A stretch of DNA of 46,710 nt from a virus. Shown here piece by piece: positions 14,558 through 21,618 of the stretch. The position numbers were made by a program, and so were the translations under genes. Numbering within the stretch: position 1 is the first letter of the stretch; each line of letters starts with the position of its first letter. The DNA lies in the IMG/VR virus record IMGVR_UViG_3300035698_035363, positions 1-46,710 of that record. One strand, given 5' to 3'. Below the pieces are notes generated by a model. That model searched no databases, was not told the DNA's origin, and was given only the letters and a program-made list of their open reading frames with translations.

Positions 14558-15082
14558 TCAATTATTACTTGGAAAATACTTAATAATTTGATCAATTAAC
14601 GATTTACATTCTTCCTCAACATATTCTTTAGTTCTAATTACGTCACCTGGCACACTTTGTAGTAACACTGGATAGTCTTTGTATGATTTTTTATGTTTAT
14701 CACTCATAATACTTAAATCTCTGCTATCCCCAGCATGACCACAGTCAAAACCAATCCACCCACCGTGTAAATTTCTCAACTTACCACTAAAAGTAATTCC
14801 TCCATGAACATTAAATAAAATATCCATAAATAATCTGTCATCTTTTTTAATTCCTCCTGAACAAAAAAGTGGGATAATACCTCTTTTACCTACCTCCTCA
14901 TTTTCTGGTAAATCTTTTAAAGTAATTGAAGTTTGATCTGAATAACTTAAACCATAAAGTTCGTGACCATTGGGTATTCTTACATAACCACAACGATGTC
15001 CTATCTCTAAAGCAAGAACTACATAACGAAAACCGTTATATTCTTTATCAGATTCTTTAAGATAACGCCTAACTTTTTTCAT
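14558..15082 (-). CDS. Conserved phage protein of unknown function
   Basis: A 174-aa protein with many Gly and aromatic residues. Striking motifs are GHRCGYVRIPNGHELYG and NLHGGWIGFDCGHAGDS; the conserved-looking Cys/His/Asp pattern (HRCGY, HGG, FDCGHAGD) recalls a group of uncharacterised phage proteins that begin with similar GHRCGYV signatures. Metal binding or an enzymatic role is possible. No reaction can be assigned. Confidence 0.65.
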   Translation of the reverse strand: MKKVRRYLKESDKEYNGFRYVVLALEIGHRCGYVRIPNGHELYGLSYSDQTSITLKDLPENEEVGKRGIIPLFCSGGIKKDDRLFMDILFNVHGGITFSGKLRNLHGGWIGFDCGHAGDSRDLSIMSDKHKKSYKDYPVLLQSVPGDVIRTKEYVEEECKSLIDQIIKYFPSNN

Positions 15083-15086
15083 AATT

Positions 15087-15431
15087 TTATTTCGCTATTT
15101 TATACTCATTACTTAATTTAATAACCAATGTTGAGGGTAGCTCTTGTTCTTTGGCTTTTCCTAGTGTTAAAGCCCTCTGACGCCTAACTTTGATCCCATC
15201 CTTTATGCCCTTAATTTGTTCTTTGTCTTTTTTTTCTAAAGCTAGTAAATTGTCTGATCCTACAAAAAGAATATTTTTTCTAAACCCAAATACTCCATAG
15301 TCATCTTTTATGCTTTTACCGGCACGATTTTCTAATATATCTTCGGCAATTAATTTTCTTATATCCTGAGCCTTAGCTTCCAGTTCTACTATTTGCTTGT
15401 TTAAAGTAGCGTATTGTTTTGTTAATGTCAT
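15087..15431 (-). CDS. Coiled-coil hypothetical protein
   Basis: A 114-aa protein. Residues 5-40 form a coiled coil (LNKQIVELEAKAQDIRKL), followed by a beta-type YGVFGFRK segment and a basic C-terminus. The layout recalls phage Gp157-like proteins, but this is not certain. It overlaps the next upstream gene by 4 nt. Confidence 0.55.
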   Translation of the reverse strand: MTLTKQYATLNKQIVELEAKAQDIRKLIAEDILENRAGKSIKDDYGVFGFRKNILFVGSDNLLALEKKDKEQIKGIKDGIKVRRQRALTLGKAKEQELPSTLVIKLSNEYKIAK

Positions 15432-15646
15432 AAATCCTCCTTTTTTGCTAACAGAACCTCATCAATAGCTTCTAACCAAACATTTACTCTTTCACTGGCA
15501 CAGTCATAGTAAATCTTACGAGCCATATTAGAAGATGATACTACCTCATCTTTAGAAACTTGCTCATATAATTTTTTAGCATAAGCTTCTCGCCCTTGAT
15601 CAACTTGGAGTCTTGATCTTAATCTTTTTAAAATTTGCACTTTCAT
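15428..15646 (-). CDS. Hypothetical helical protein
   Basis: A 72-aa basic helical protein. A strong Shine-Dalgarno (GAAAGGAAAAC) precedes the ATG at 15646, and a clear promoter lies upstream (15679-15706). Likely the first gene of a group through 14105. Not recognised. Confidence 0.6.
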   Translation of the reverse strand: MKVQILKRLRSRLQVDQGREAYAKKLYEQVSKDEVVSSSNMARKIYYDCASERVNVWLEAIDEVLLAKKEDL

Positions 15647-15678
15647 TTTGTTTTCCTTTCAGTTATCTATTATTTTTA

Positions 15679-15706
15679 ATTATATATATTTATACAGATT
15701 TTACAA
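15679..15706 (-). promoter_or_regulatory. Promoter for the 15.6-14.1 kb gene group
   Basis: Minus strand TTGTAA (15701-15706), 16-nt spacer containing GTATAAA, then a perfect TATAAT (15679-15684), followed by a Shine-Dalgarno-preceded start. Good vegetative sigma-type promoter. Confidence 0.6.
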
Positions 15707-15730
15707 TATATATTACTATATAAAATCATA

Positions 15731-15973
15731 TCAATTATTGCCACTAAAGTAATAATTAGTTGACCATTCTGGGAAGTCTTTATAATCTAATTCTCTAGCC
15801 ATAGCATCAAGATTTTCTAAAATATCTTCAAACTTATCTTTAATTAAAATTTGTCCTGTAAAAGACCAAGCATAAGTATATTTTATTGTTTGTTCTTCCC
15901 AGTGAATTAACACAAGTTCTTGAAGTTCTTCAATCATTTCTTTTGGGACTGACTTGCCATTATATTTTTGCAT
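15731..15973 (-). CDS. Hypothetical protein
   Basis: An 80-aa acidic protein with several Trp/Tyr residues (YTYAWSFTGQI, FPEWSTNYYF). Not recognised. It follows 15975-16340 by 1 nt and is probably the last gene of the 16519-15731 operon. Confidence 0.55.
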   Translation of the reverse strand: MQKYNGKSVPKEMIEELQELVLIHWEEQTIKYTYAWSFTGQILIKDKFEDILENLDAMARELDYKDFPEWSTNYYFSGNN

Positions 15974-15974
15974 A

Positions 15975-16340
15975 TTATTCCATTTTTAATTTTAATTTTT
16001 CCCACTCAGTATCAACTTGATAATCATTAATTCTTAAGTCGTCAATCCATTTATCAATATCACCCCCACTTTTTAAAAATGAATAGGCTAAAACCTTGGT
16101 AACTGAGTCGTTCCCAATCCTGCCCCCCATTATTCCCATAGCCAACCAATCAAATATCCTATATCTAGCAATTTTTAAATCAAAAAAAGATTGCTTAATA
16201 TTACCGCCAAAAAAATCTATTGTGGCAATTATGGTTTCTAATTCATCGGGAGTTAAATTATTAGCTACGCCTTTGGATCTTTTATCCTTTGATTTTAAAT
16301 TCATTACTTGTTGCCAAAGAGGGGTAATATTTACTGTCAT
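15975..16340 (-). CDS. Hypothetical protein
   Basis: A 121-aa protein, helical, with a possible HTH-like middle (SFFDLKIARYRIFDWLAMG). Its start overlaps the stop of 16337-16519 (ATGA). Not recognised. Confidence 0.55.
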   Translation of the reverse strand: MTVNITPLWQQVMNLKSKDKRSKGVANNLTPDELETIIATIDFFGGNIKQSFFDLKIARYRIFDWLAMGIMGGRIGNDSVTKVLAYSFLKSGGDIDKWIDDLRINDYQVDTEWEKLKLKME

Positions 16341-16519
16341 TTTGACTCCTTGTATTCTTTTTTGTATTGATCGTAATTATACATAATCTCTAAACATTCT
16401 TTTTTAGTTAGCCCAGAAAAATTAGCTATGGTTGATATGTCATACTCACTTGTAACACCAGACTGTTTAATTTTTTCATAAGCTTTAAATTGATCTTGTG
16501 TGATTTTTGTTCTTGTCAT
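16337..16519 (-). CDS. Small helix-turn-helix-like protein
   Basis: A 60-aa protein. The segment KIKQSGVTSEYDISTIANFSG followed by LTKKECLEIMYNY resembles a short HTH, as in small phage regulators. Shine-Dalgarno AAAGGAAA and a strong promoter precede it. First gene of a three-gene operon ending at 15731. Confidence 0.6.
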   Translation of the reverse strand: MTRTKITQDQFKAYEKIKQSGVTSEYDISTIANFSGLTKKECLEIMYNYDQYKKEYKESK

Positions 16520-16548
16520 GTTTCCTTTCCTTTTTGATGTTAAGTATT

Positions 16549-16576
16549 ATTATATATATTTATTCTATTTTGTCAA
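16549..16576 (-). promoter_or_regulatory. Strong promoter for the 16.5-15.7 kb operon
   Basis: Minus strand consensus TTGACA (16571-16576), 16-nt A/T spacer, consensus TATAAT (16549-16554). The start codon is 29 nt further on behind a Shine-Dalgarno, so the mRNA has a normal leader. Best sigma70-type match in the window. Confidence 0.75.
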
Positions 16577-16642
16577 GTGGCAATACTAAATTATTATATA
16601 TTACCTCAAGTAGAATGCTTTAAACAATACAAAAAGAGGTTT

Positions 16643-16987
16643 TTATCTAAAGAATGACCATTTCATCGCTATTTTATCTCTTGCTTCCTTCCTCCAGTAG
16701 TCAAAATCCCAGAATACCCTAATATTACCCACACAATCCTCAGCCATCTTATCTAAATCATTGAAAACCCTACCGCTATCATACTTAGTGCGGTAAACTT
16801 TTTCTCCAACCTTGACCGCAACAAAAGCTAAAGCATAATCAGGCTTAACTAAATACAACTCTAAATCAATATCCTTAGTAAGAGTTTTTATTAAATTTGG
16901 TTTAACTCCTTTAATTTCATCACTGCCCCAATCTGAATAGTAATTTATTTTTGGTGGGAATAGTTTTTTGATTAAATTTTTAAGCAT
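16643..16987 (-). CDS. Hypothetical protein of the AAA+ operon
   Basis: A 114-aa protein of alpha/beta type, rich in Trp, Tyr and Asp, with a basic C-terminus (EARDKIAMKWSFFR). Its start overlaps the end of 16980-17648 by 8 nt; it is the last gene of a five-gene coupled cluster that includes the AAA+ ATPase. Not recognised. Confidence 0.6.
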   Translation of the reverse strand: MLKNLIKKLFPPKINYYSDWGSDEIKGVKPNLIKTLTKDIDLELYLVKPDYALAFVAVKVGEKVYRTKYDSGRVFNDLDKMAEDCVGNIRVFWDFDYWRKEARDKIAMKWSFFR

Positions 16988-17648
16988 TTGGCCTATCTTT
17001 TAATAATCCTAAAAAGAATCCTTTGAAGAATTGTTCTACTAACATATTTCTCGCAAGTTTGTCCTCTTTTTTAGAATACTTATTTAAGAATGGTGGGCTT
17101 TCATCAAAAACTATTTTCTCATTTATCCTTGTAAAAGTTCTAGATAATAAATTTGATCTGCCATCTATGGTAAGCCCCGCTATAATCATAGCCTCAGTTC
17201 TATTTGGATCTTCCGAGGGAATAATATCTTTAACATCTACGTCTTTACGAGCCGTAGATACCCAAGCCTCACTTACTAAATAAGCAGCTAATGGGTATTC
17301 ACCATCTTGTTGAAACTTATCTCCTAACCCAAACATGGATATTCTCCTAACAGTTGAATTGCCCCAATCTATGTCGCCACCTACCCCAACCACCGCAAGG
17401 TGCTTTTTAGAGCTATCCTTAGTTTTGAAAACTACTAAAAGTTTTATTAAAAATCCTTTTCCATCGTTATCTTTCAAGATCCGATCTTCGTTCCTAGCAA
17501 AGTCATCTAAATTTGCATTAAATTCCTTAGTTGGTAAAAGATATTTTTTATAAGTTTTTCTTATGTTCATTACCATAGCCTTGTCGCTAAATGGGGATAA
17601 AACATCATCGTTAATTAAATGCTTTAATTCTTCTGTAGTATATTTCAT
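16980..17648 (-). CDS. Hypothetical protein of the AAA+ operon
   Basis: A 222-aa protein. The central part is beta-rich (FLIKLLVVFKTKDSSKKHLAVVG-type strands, then VGGDIDWGNSTVRRISMFGLG), and the C-terminus is a basic helix. No known catalytic motif. The ATG overlaps the stop of 17645-18172 (ATGA), indicating fixed stoichiometry. It could be a substrate or adaptor of the ATPase; that is inference. Confidence 0.65.
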   Translation of the reverse strand: MKYTTEELKHLINDDVLSPFSDKAMVMNIRKTYKKYLLPTKEFNANLDDFARNEDRILKDNDGKGFLIKLLVVFKTKDSSKKHLAVVGVGGDIDWGNSTVRRISMFGLGDKFQQDGEYPLAAYLVSEAWVSTARKDVDVKDIIPSEDPNRTEAMIIAGLTIDGRSNLLSRTFTRINEKIVFDESPPFLNKYSKKEDKLARNMLVEQFFKGFFLGLLKDRPNA

Positions 17649-18172
17649 TTAATACCTCCTTCTTTGGCTTCTTTGCCTGTAGATGGAACAAGTTGTGGTT
17701 GTCCATTTACTATTTTAATTATTAATTTTTGATCGTTATCACTTTCTTCAAATTCTTCTAAATACCAAAAGAACCAACCGGGATAAGCTCCACAAGATGC
17801 TATGCCAGGATGGTCAGTTCTAAAACCCTGTGCCCCACAGTCAGGGCATTTAACACCAGGTATTTTTCCTTTAATTCCCCCAAGTTGATCCCTAGTTGCT
17901 TCACCTCTTACCCCCACAACATAATTATTTCGTATCTCATTCCCATTAATATTTTTTAAACCCGTAACAAAGAAACAACCTGCCCTTAAGTTCCCTTTTG
18001 ATTGAAAAGAATGCCAATCATCTGACTGTTTTTGAGATAGTAGCCCTTCTTTTTTTAACTTATCCTTAGCCTCATTAAAATCAAGTACTGCCTGTTCTTT
18101 TTTAATTCCTGAGCCATCAGAATATACAATGACTCTTTTCCCATCTTTATTTATTGTTGTGGGCATTGGCAT
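17645..18172 (-). CDS. Zinc-ribbon hypothetical protein of the AAA+ operon
   Basis: A 175-aa protein. A CPDCGAQGFRTDHPGIASCG segment (about residue 110) gives a CxxC and a later Cys/His that could hold zinc. The rest is Lys/Gln-rich. It starts 1 nt after the AAA+ gene stop and overlaps the next gene. It might be a nucleic-acid or protein-binding partner of the ATPase. Confidence 0.65.
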   Translation of the reverse strand: MPMPTTINKDGKRVIVYSDGSGIKKEQAVLDFNEAKDKLKKEGLLSQKQSDDWHSFQSKGNLRAGCFFVTGLKNINGNEIRNNYVVGVRGEATRDQLGGIKGKIPGVKCPDCGAQGFRTDHPGIASCGAYPGWFFWYLEEFEESDNDQKLIIKIVNGQPQLVPSTGKEAKEGGIK

Positions 18173-18173
18173 A

Positions 18174-19319
18174 TTATTTACCCTTCTTATCTAAGCTTTT
18201 TAATTCTTCAAAAGCTGTATCTACTGCTTCACTAATACTAGCAATTTTCCTTGACCCTGAATCTATTTCTAGTCCGATGCCACCTTTTTTAGCAGCAGCT
18301 TTAAGTACGTCAGACCCACTTCTTACTCTATTCAAATGCTTATCTTGTTCTATAGAACTTAAAAATTGTTGAAGACCTTTTAATTCTTTTTCTATAGCAT
18401 TGTCAAAACAATCCTTTGATATTTCATCAAGTCCTCTAAAAGCAGCCAATCTAGCAGCGTTAAGTACAGCATTTTTAATATTACCACCTACTATTGGAAT
18501 TTCGGCTAATTTATCTAATTTAACGTCTGAGGATAGTGAGGCTTTTGATGGAATCATTCTTCTCCAAATAGCCTTGCGTTGGGTTTTAGTAGGAAACTCA
18601 AATTCTATTTTTGCTGTAATACGCCTCTCAAGGGCAGGATCTAATTGACCCAACCTATTCGTGGTCATAATTACAATACCGTCAAAAGCCTCAAGCTCAC
18701 TCAACAAAGTATTAATTTGGGCTGCTAAAATAACTCCTACGCTATTTCTATCAACGAGTAAACTATCGCACTCATCAAATAATAATAAAGTAGGTTTTCC
18801 ACTACCATAAGCTTGGTTATGTTTAAATTTTTCTCTGGCATCTGCAAAGGCTTTTTTAATATTTCTTTCAGCTCCGCCTGGCTCACTTGTTTCAATATCA
18901 GCGGTACCAAGTATTTGTAAATCCCAACTTAAAAGATCGGCTACTGCTTGAGCCATTAGTGTTTTACCGGTTCCGGGGATGCCGTGAAATAACATGGTAA
19001 TTGCAGTACCTTTTTCAAAAACCTTACTAAATCCCCATTCATTAAATATTTTATCCTTATGTTCTAATTGTGAAATTGCAGATCTAATCTGCTCCATTTT
19101 GTCATCACTAATAATAACGGACGACATTTTTATTTTTATTGCACTTGGCATAGATTTCTTCTCCTTTTTATTTTTAATACTTTCTTCTTGGTAATTTCTT
19201 AACGGGGGGTCACTTGGAAATGCTACGCTAAATAGCTCTCCTCGCAAATCTTCTATAGTTGGCGAGGGCGTCACAGAACCCCCACCAGTACTAGTAGAAA
19301 TAGAACTTAAGTTATCCAT
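18174..19319 (-). CDS. AAA+ ATPase (classic AAA subfamily)
   Basis: A 381-aa ATPase. Walker A is GIPGTGKT (about residue 115), Walker B LLLFDECDS (about 185), sensor 1 TTNR, and the arginine-finger region DPALERR. The D-x-A-L-x-R-R signature is typical of classical AAA proteins such as FtsH, Bcs1 and p97 type. A helical lid with sensor 2-like IVGGNIKNAVLNAAR follows. The Ser/Thr/Gly-rich N-terminus has no membrane span. It would form a hexamer that remodels or unfolds a partner. Shine-Dalgarno GGAGGGAG supports the start. It is embedded in a five-gene coupled operon with otherwise unrecognised proteins. Confidence 0.88.
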   Translation of the reverse strand: MDNLSSISTSTGGGSVTPSPTIEDLRGELFSVAFPSDPPLRNYQEESIKNKKEKKSMPSAIKIKMSSVIISDDKMEQIRSAISQLEHKDKIFNEWGFSKVFEKGTAITMLFHGIPGTGKTLMAQAVADLLSWDLQILGTADIETSEPGGAERNIKKAFADAREKFKHNQAYGSGKPTLLLFDECDSLLVDRNSVGVILAAQINTLLSELEAFDGIVIMTTNRLGQLDPALERRITAKIEFEFPTKTQRKAIWRRMIPSKASLSSDVKLDKLAEIPIVGGNIKNAVLNAARLAAFRGLDEISKDCFDNAIEKELKGLQQFLSSIEQDKHLNRVRSGSDVLKAAAKKGGIGLEIDSGSRKIASISEAVDTAFEELKSLDKKGK

Positions 19320-19473
19320 AATTAAGATCTCCCTCCATTTGTAGTACTCTTTCTATTTCTTTTTCTTCTAACTCTTTATCTTTGGCTTTTATATAATCCT
19401 GATTATGCCTATCTTCATAGTCAGTGTCTCTACTGAAAAAATTTGGTGGTGAATATTCCTGTCTAGCTATCAT
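19312..19473 (-). CDS. Small acidic protein opening the AAA+ operon
   Basis: I chose the ATG at 19473, which has a strong AAAGGAGAG five bases upstream; the frame extends to 19530 with a hydrophobic N-terminus but no ribosome site. The 53-aa product is highly charged (KDKELEEKEIERVLQMEG), probably one coiled coil. It overlaps the ATPase start by 8 nt. Confidence 0.6.
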   Translation of the reverse strand: MIARQEYSPPNFFSRDTDYEDRHNQDYIKAKDKELEEKEIERVLQMEGDLNYG

Positions 19474-19562
19474 GTCTCTCCTTTTAGCTACTTTCTTATT
19501 AGGAATTAATAATAATATAGAATTATACATTTTTCAATAGATAAAACTATATCAAAATATAC

Positions 19563-19586
19563 AAAAACTCCCCAAAAAGGAGAGTT
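19563..19586 (-). terminator. Rho-independent terminator of the 19.6-19.8 kb ncRNA
   Basis: Minus strand AACTCTCC-TTTTT-GGGGAGTT, 8 bp with one G-U, followed by a T5 tract. It closes the non-coding region before the AAA+ operon begins. Confidence 0.75.
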
Positions 19587-19813
19587 TGAGTTTTTACTTA
19601 GCTAAAGCAATTGTTCTCCAATACTCAGGCTTCCCCTTTCATATCGAACATGGTGCCCTAAAGTGAGGGTTTTCAGCAGTAGTCTTGATTATATTTTGTA
19701 TATATAGTTTAGAACTATTAACCCACTTACAGTCAATTTGTAATAACTGACCCCAGAATAGGGTTCACAAATCAACCTACATTATCCCTGCTTAACGGAT
19801 TGTTCAGTCAAAC
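19587..19813 (-). ncRNA. Putative ~250-nt non-coding RNA (element D)
   Basis: No open frame of use, but a promoter-like sequence at one end (19820-19848) and a good terminator at the other (19563-19586). Minus-strand stems include ATTTGT...ACAAAT enclosing an ACCC/GGGT pair, ACCCT-CACTTT-AGGGC, and GTTC...GAAC. It has an AGGGGAAGCC-type G-rich segment unusual here. It does not share the boxes of elements A and B. It might be a regulatory RNA acting on host or phage mRNA, or a long leader of the AAA+ operon that is attenuated. Confidence 0.5.
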
Positions 19814-19819
19814 TAAGTA

Positions 19820-19848
19820 ACTATATTAAAACACATTTATATTTTTAA
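19820..19848 (-). promoter_or_regulatory. Candidate promoter of ncRNA D
   Basis: Minus strand TTAAAA (19843-19848), 17-nt spacer, TATAGT (19820-19825). Only a moderate match, but correctly placed upstream of the structured region and its terminator. Confidence 0.4.
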
Positions 19849-19861
19849 GTAAATAAGAAAA

Positions 19862-20026
19862 TTAAATTAAAATAGGATGGTTTTTATCAACCGCTAAATG
19901 CCTAGTTACAAGTTGTCCTTTAAAATCAATTATTACCTCTACCATTATTTGATTTAATTTTAATTTATATTTTTTAGGTTTTCTTTTCCAAATTGATATT
20001 AGTTTTACTATTTTGTTTTTAGACAT
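19862..20026 (-). CDS. Small basic hypothetical protein
   Basis: A 54-aa protein with a Lys-rich first half (WKRKPKKYKLKLNQ) and a beta-type second half (MVEVIIDFKGQLVTRHLAV). Shine-Dalgarno AGAGAGG lies just before the ATG at 20026. It overlaps the end of 20008-20214 by 19 nt. Confidence 0.55.
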   Translation of the reverse strand: MSKNKIVKLISIWKRKPKKYKLKLNQIMVEVIIDFKGQLVTRHLAVDKNHPILI

Positions 20027-20214
20027 AGTACCTCTCTATATTTTCTAATAGCCCCCTTTAAAGTTTTATCCTTTGGATGATTTTTAAAAAGTTTAATTAA
20101 TTTTCTTAGCTTATTTTTTTCTCTTTTATTTCTTTTTTGATAAATAACACACCAGGCTTTATTCCTGCCATGCTTCCGTGTTCCACCCCTTCTTTTACCC
20201 CCTCCTACTGGCAT
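20008..20214 (-). CDS. Very basic small protein
   Basis: A 68-aa protein with a Gly/Arg/Lys-rich N-terminus (VGGGKRRGGTRKHGRNKAW) and more than a third basic residues. Probably binds nucleic acid. The first residues look like a flexible DNA- or RNA-binding tail. Promoter not identified; the terminator at 20304-20328 lies upstream, so it likely has its own. Confidence 0.55.
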   Translation of the reverse strand: MPVGGGKRRGGTRKHGRNKAWCVIYQKRNKREKNKLRKLIKLFKNHPKDKTLKGAIRKYREVLCLKTK

Positions 20215-20303
20215 ATAGCCCCCTTATATTGTGGAGTTGATGGGTAATGACCCCATGTGTCATTTATTTTATAAAAATAAAGATCTATCAATACAACCCC
20301 ATT

Positions 20304-20328
20304 AAAAAAACCACCAAAAATAGTGGTT
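20304..20328 (-). terminator. Terminator of the lysis/HNH transcription unit
   Basis: Minus strand AACCAC-TATTTTTG-GTGGTT (20309-20328) followed by five more Ts. It would stop transcripts arriving from the amidase and HNH genes before the 20.2-kb small genes. Confidence 0.8.
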
Positions 20329-20435
20329 ATTACTTTTCTTATATTTCCTGGTAAGCTTAAAATTAAATTGACGTTTGAAGAATTATAGCACAGTAAATTA
20401 TCATTTTCGTGGCGTCTTTAATATGATAAACAAAG

Positions 20436-20469
20436 ACCCCCGCATCTTCTGCAGAAGTAATAGCGGGGT
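20436..20469. other. Compound GC-rich hairpin with internal palindrome
   Basis: CCCCGC (20438-20443) pairs with GCGGGG (20463-20468), enclosing the perfect palindrome CTTCTGCAGAAG (20446-20457). On the minus strand the stem is followed by TCTTTGTTT, so it could be a second minus-strand terminator; equally it could be an operator for the plus-strand genes that start just to its right. Confidence 0.45.
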
Positions 20470-20499
20470 GAAATACAGTATCCTCATTTTAACATACTG

Positions 20500-20505
20500 T
20501 ATACT
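20500..20505 (+). promoter_or_regulatory. -10 element directly before the 20513 gene
   Basis: TATACT ends 7 nt before the ATG at 20513 and lies within the inverted repeat CATACT...AGTATG (20493-20515), so a repressor site and the promoter may coincide. No good -35 is visible. The spacing implies a leaderless mRNA. Confidence 0.4.
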
Positions 20506-20512
20506 TGAGAGT

Positions 20513-20659
20513 ATGAAAACAAAAACATTTGAAGAGATGCTAACTAAGAACGCTGATAGTCAAGACTTGAAAGACTTAATAGCTATGGCAGAGGGAGAGA
20601 TAATTGAGTGGAAAGAATTTATAAAAACTTGTAAGAAAAAACAAAGTGCTGATTCGTGA
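20513..20659 (+). CDS. Small acidic plus-strand protein
   Basis: A 48-aa helical acidic protein (MKTKTFEEM at the start). The frame is open further upstream, but only from a TTG and through the GC-rich hairpin at 20436-20469, so I use the ATG at 20513. It is one of three genes on the plus strand in this window. Small acidic plus-strand proteins between late genes can be regulators or anti-defence proteins; no evidence favours one. Confidence 0.5.
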   Translation: MKTKTFEEMLTKNADSQDLKDLIAMAEGEIIEWKEFIKTCKKKQSADS

Positions 20660-20731
20660 CATCACGAAAGACCATTTTACCTAGTTGGTTAAAGTCCTAC
20701 TTCTGCACCATCAATTTTCATACAAACATTA

Positions 20732-20737
20732 TATACT
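20732..20737 (+). promoter_or_regulatory. -10 element directly before the 20744 gene
   Basis: TATACT with a further TAT upstream (ATTATATACT), ending 6 nt before the ATG. Same hexamer and nearly the same distance as at 20500-20505. No -35 seen and no Shine-Dalgarno, so a leaderless mRNA is likely. Confidence 0.4.
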
Positions 20738-20743
20738 AAGAAC

Positions 20744-20923
20744 ATGGAAGTAACCAAACAACTAGAAGCATTAAAGGCAGAGGGTATCTTAATAGCAGAA
20801 GAAATTAAAAACGTAACTAAAGAGACTCCATTCGAAATAATTATAATAGCTAATCTTTATAAACAATTACTAGAAATAGCCTCTAAAGTTACTGAGTTAA
20901 AATATGGTCAATCTCCAGAATAA
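20744..20923 (+). CDS. Small plus-strand helical protein
   Basis: A 59-aa helical protein (MEVTKQLEALKAEGILIAEE at the start, then TKETPFEIIIIANLYKQLLE). Its last 16 nt overlap the 3' end of the minus-strand HNH gene, so the two are convergent. Paired with 20513-20659 by strand, size and promoter style. Not recognised. Confidence 0.5.
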   Translation: MEVTKQLEALKAEGILIAEEIKNVTKETPFEIIIIANLYKQLLEIASKVTELKYGQSPE

Positions 20924-21297
20924 GCAGGTTGTTTTCTCCATTTATAAGTATGCCTATCTCTATTCTTAAGCATTCTTAATGCTTTTACATCATCACGTTT
21001 TCCAAGAGTGGTACCCTGTCTATGTTGCTCCTCATGGCAATCTAAGCATCTGATATCTCCTGAGCTTGGGTGGTCATACATTGGGTCTGATTTTCTATGG
21101 TGTTCTGGACTATGTGCAGCGTCTACCATCCAACCTTTGTAGAACTCCTTACCACAGCCCTGACAAGTCCAATTATCTCGTTTACCAATTTCTTTTCTTG
21201 TCTTAATTGAAAAAGCACCCAAAATTGCTTGGGCGATGACGATAAGAGAAGATGTGGCAATAACAGTTTCAAGAAGTTGTGATCTTTCTTTAGTCAT
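20908..21297 (-). CDS. HNH endonuclease with N-terminal hydrophobic segment
   Basis: A 129-aa protein. The zinc-binding CQGC and CLDC pairs frame the HNH core: RDNWTCQGCGKEF, then DAAHSPEHHR and a final CHEEQHRQG. The N-terminal 25 residues are hydrophobic (ETVIATSSLIVIAQAILGAF), so the protein may be membrane-anchored. This is unusual for a nicking enzyme. The location near the lysis genes, away from terminase, argues for a free-standing homing or modification-directed nuclease. It overlaps 21290-21502 by 8 nt. Confidence 0.8.
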   Translation of the reverse strand: MTKERSQLLETVIATSSLIVIAQAILGAFSIKTRKEIGKRDNWTCQGCGKEFYKGWMVDAAHSPEHHRKSDPMYDHPSSGDIRCLDCHEEQHRQGTTLGKRDDVKALRMLKNRDRHTYKWRKQPAYSGD

Positions 21298-21502
21298 TCC
21301 TCTTTTTTCTTTTAAAGTTTTCAGTACTCATTTCTGACACTCCTCCGTTAATCCACATTAAAACTTGATTGGGAAATTCTTCCATATAAGAAACAGCTAT
21401 GCCTATTTGAGTATTATCTGGAATCTCTCCAGTTTCATATTGAGAGATAAATCTATAGTGAGAGGGAAATAACTCGTTTCTAAATTTAACAGGTAATGGC
21501 AT
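21290..21502 (-). CDS. Hypothetical protein coupled to HNH gene
   Basis: A 70-aa protein. No motif recognised. QIGIAVSYMEEFPNQVLMWINGG suggests an alpha/beta fold. Its stop overlaps the HNH start by 8 nt. Confidence 0.5.
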   Translation of the reverse strand: MPLPVKFRNELFPSHYRFISQYETGEIPDNTQIGIAVSYMEEFPNQVLMWINGGVSEMSTENFKRKKRND

Positions 21503-21618
21503 AGTTGACTTTTATATAAATTTATTATATTGTTTATTTACGCAAAAAGGACACTCTATACCAAGAATGCCGTTCTTGTAGTTTCAAGTTTTAAACAGAC
21601 TTAATAAAAAGAGTAAAT

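Noticed and set aside
20375-20512. Longer plus-strand frame from a TTG at 20375
   Set aside because: It would run through a GC-rich hairpin and the promoter hexamer; the ATG at 20513 fits better.
20655-20712. Sequence with a D-arm-like TAGTTGGTTAAAG and ending TTCTGCACCA
   Set aside because: No acceptor stem longer than 4 bp, no T-arm and no anticodon arm; only a 7-bp inverted repeat (TTCGTGA-CA-TCACGAA) beside it. Not supportable as a tRNA or an attachment site, especially without an integrase.
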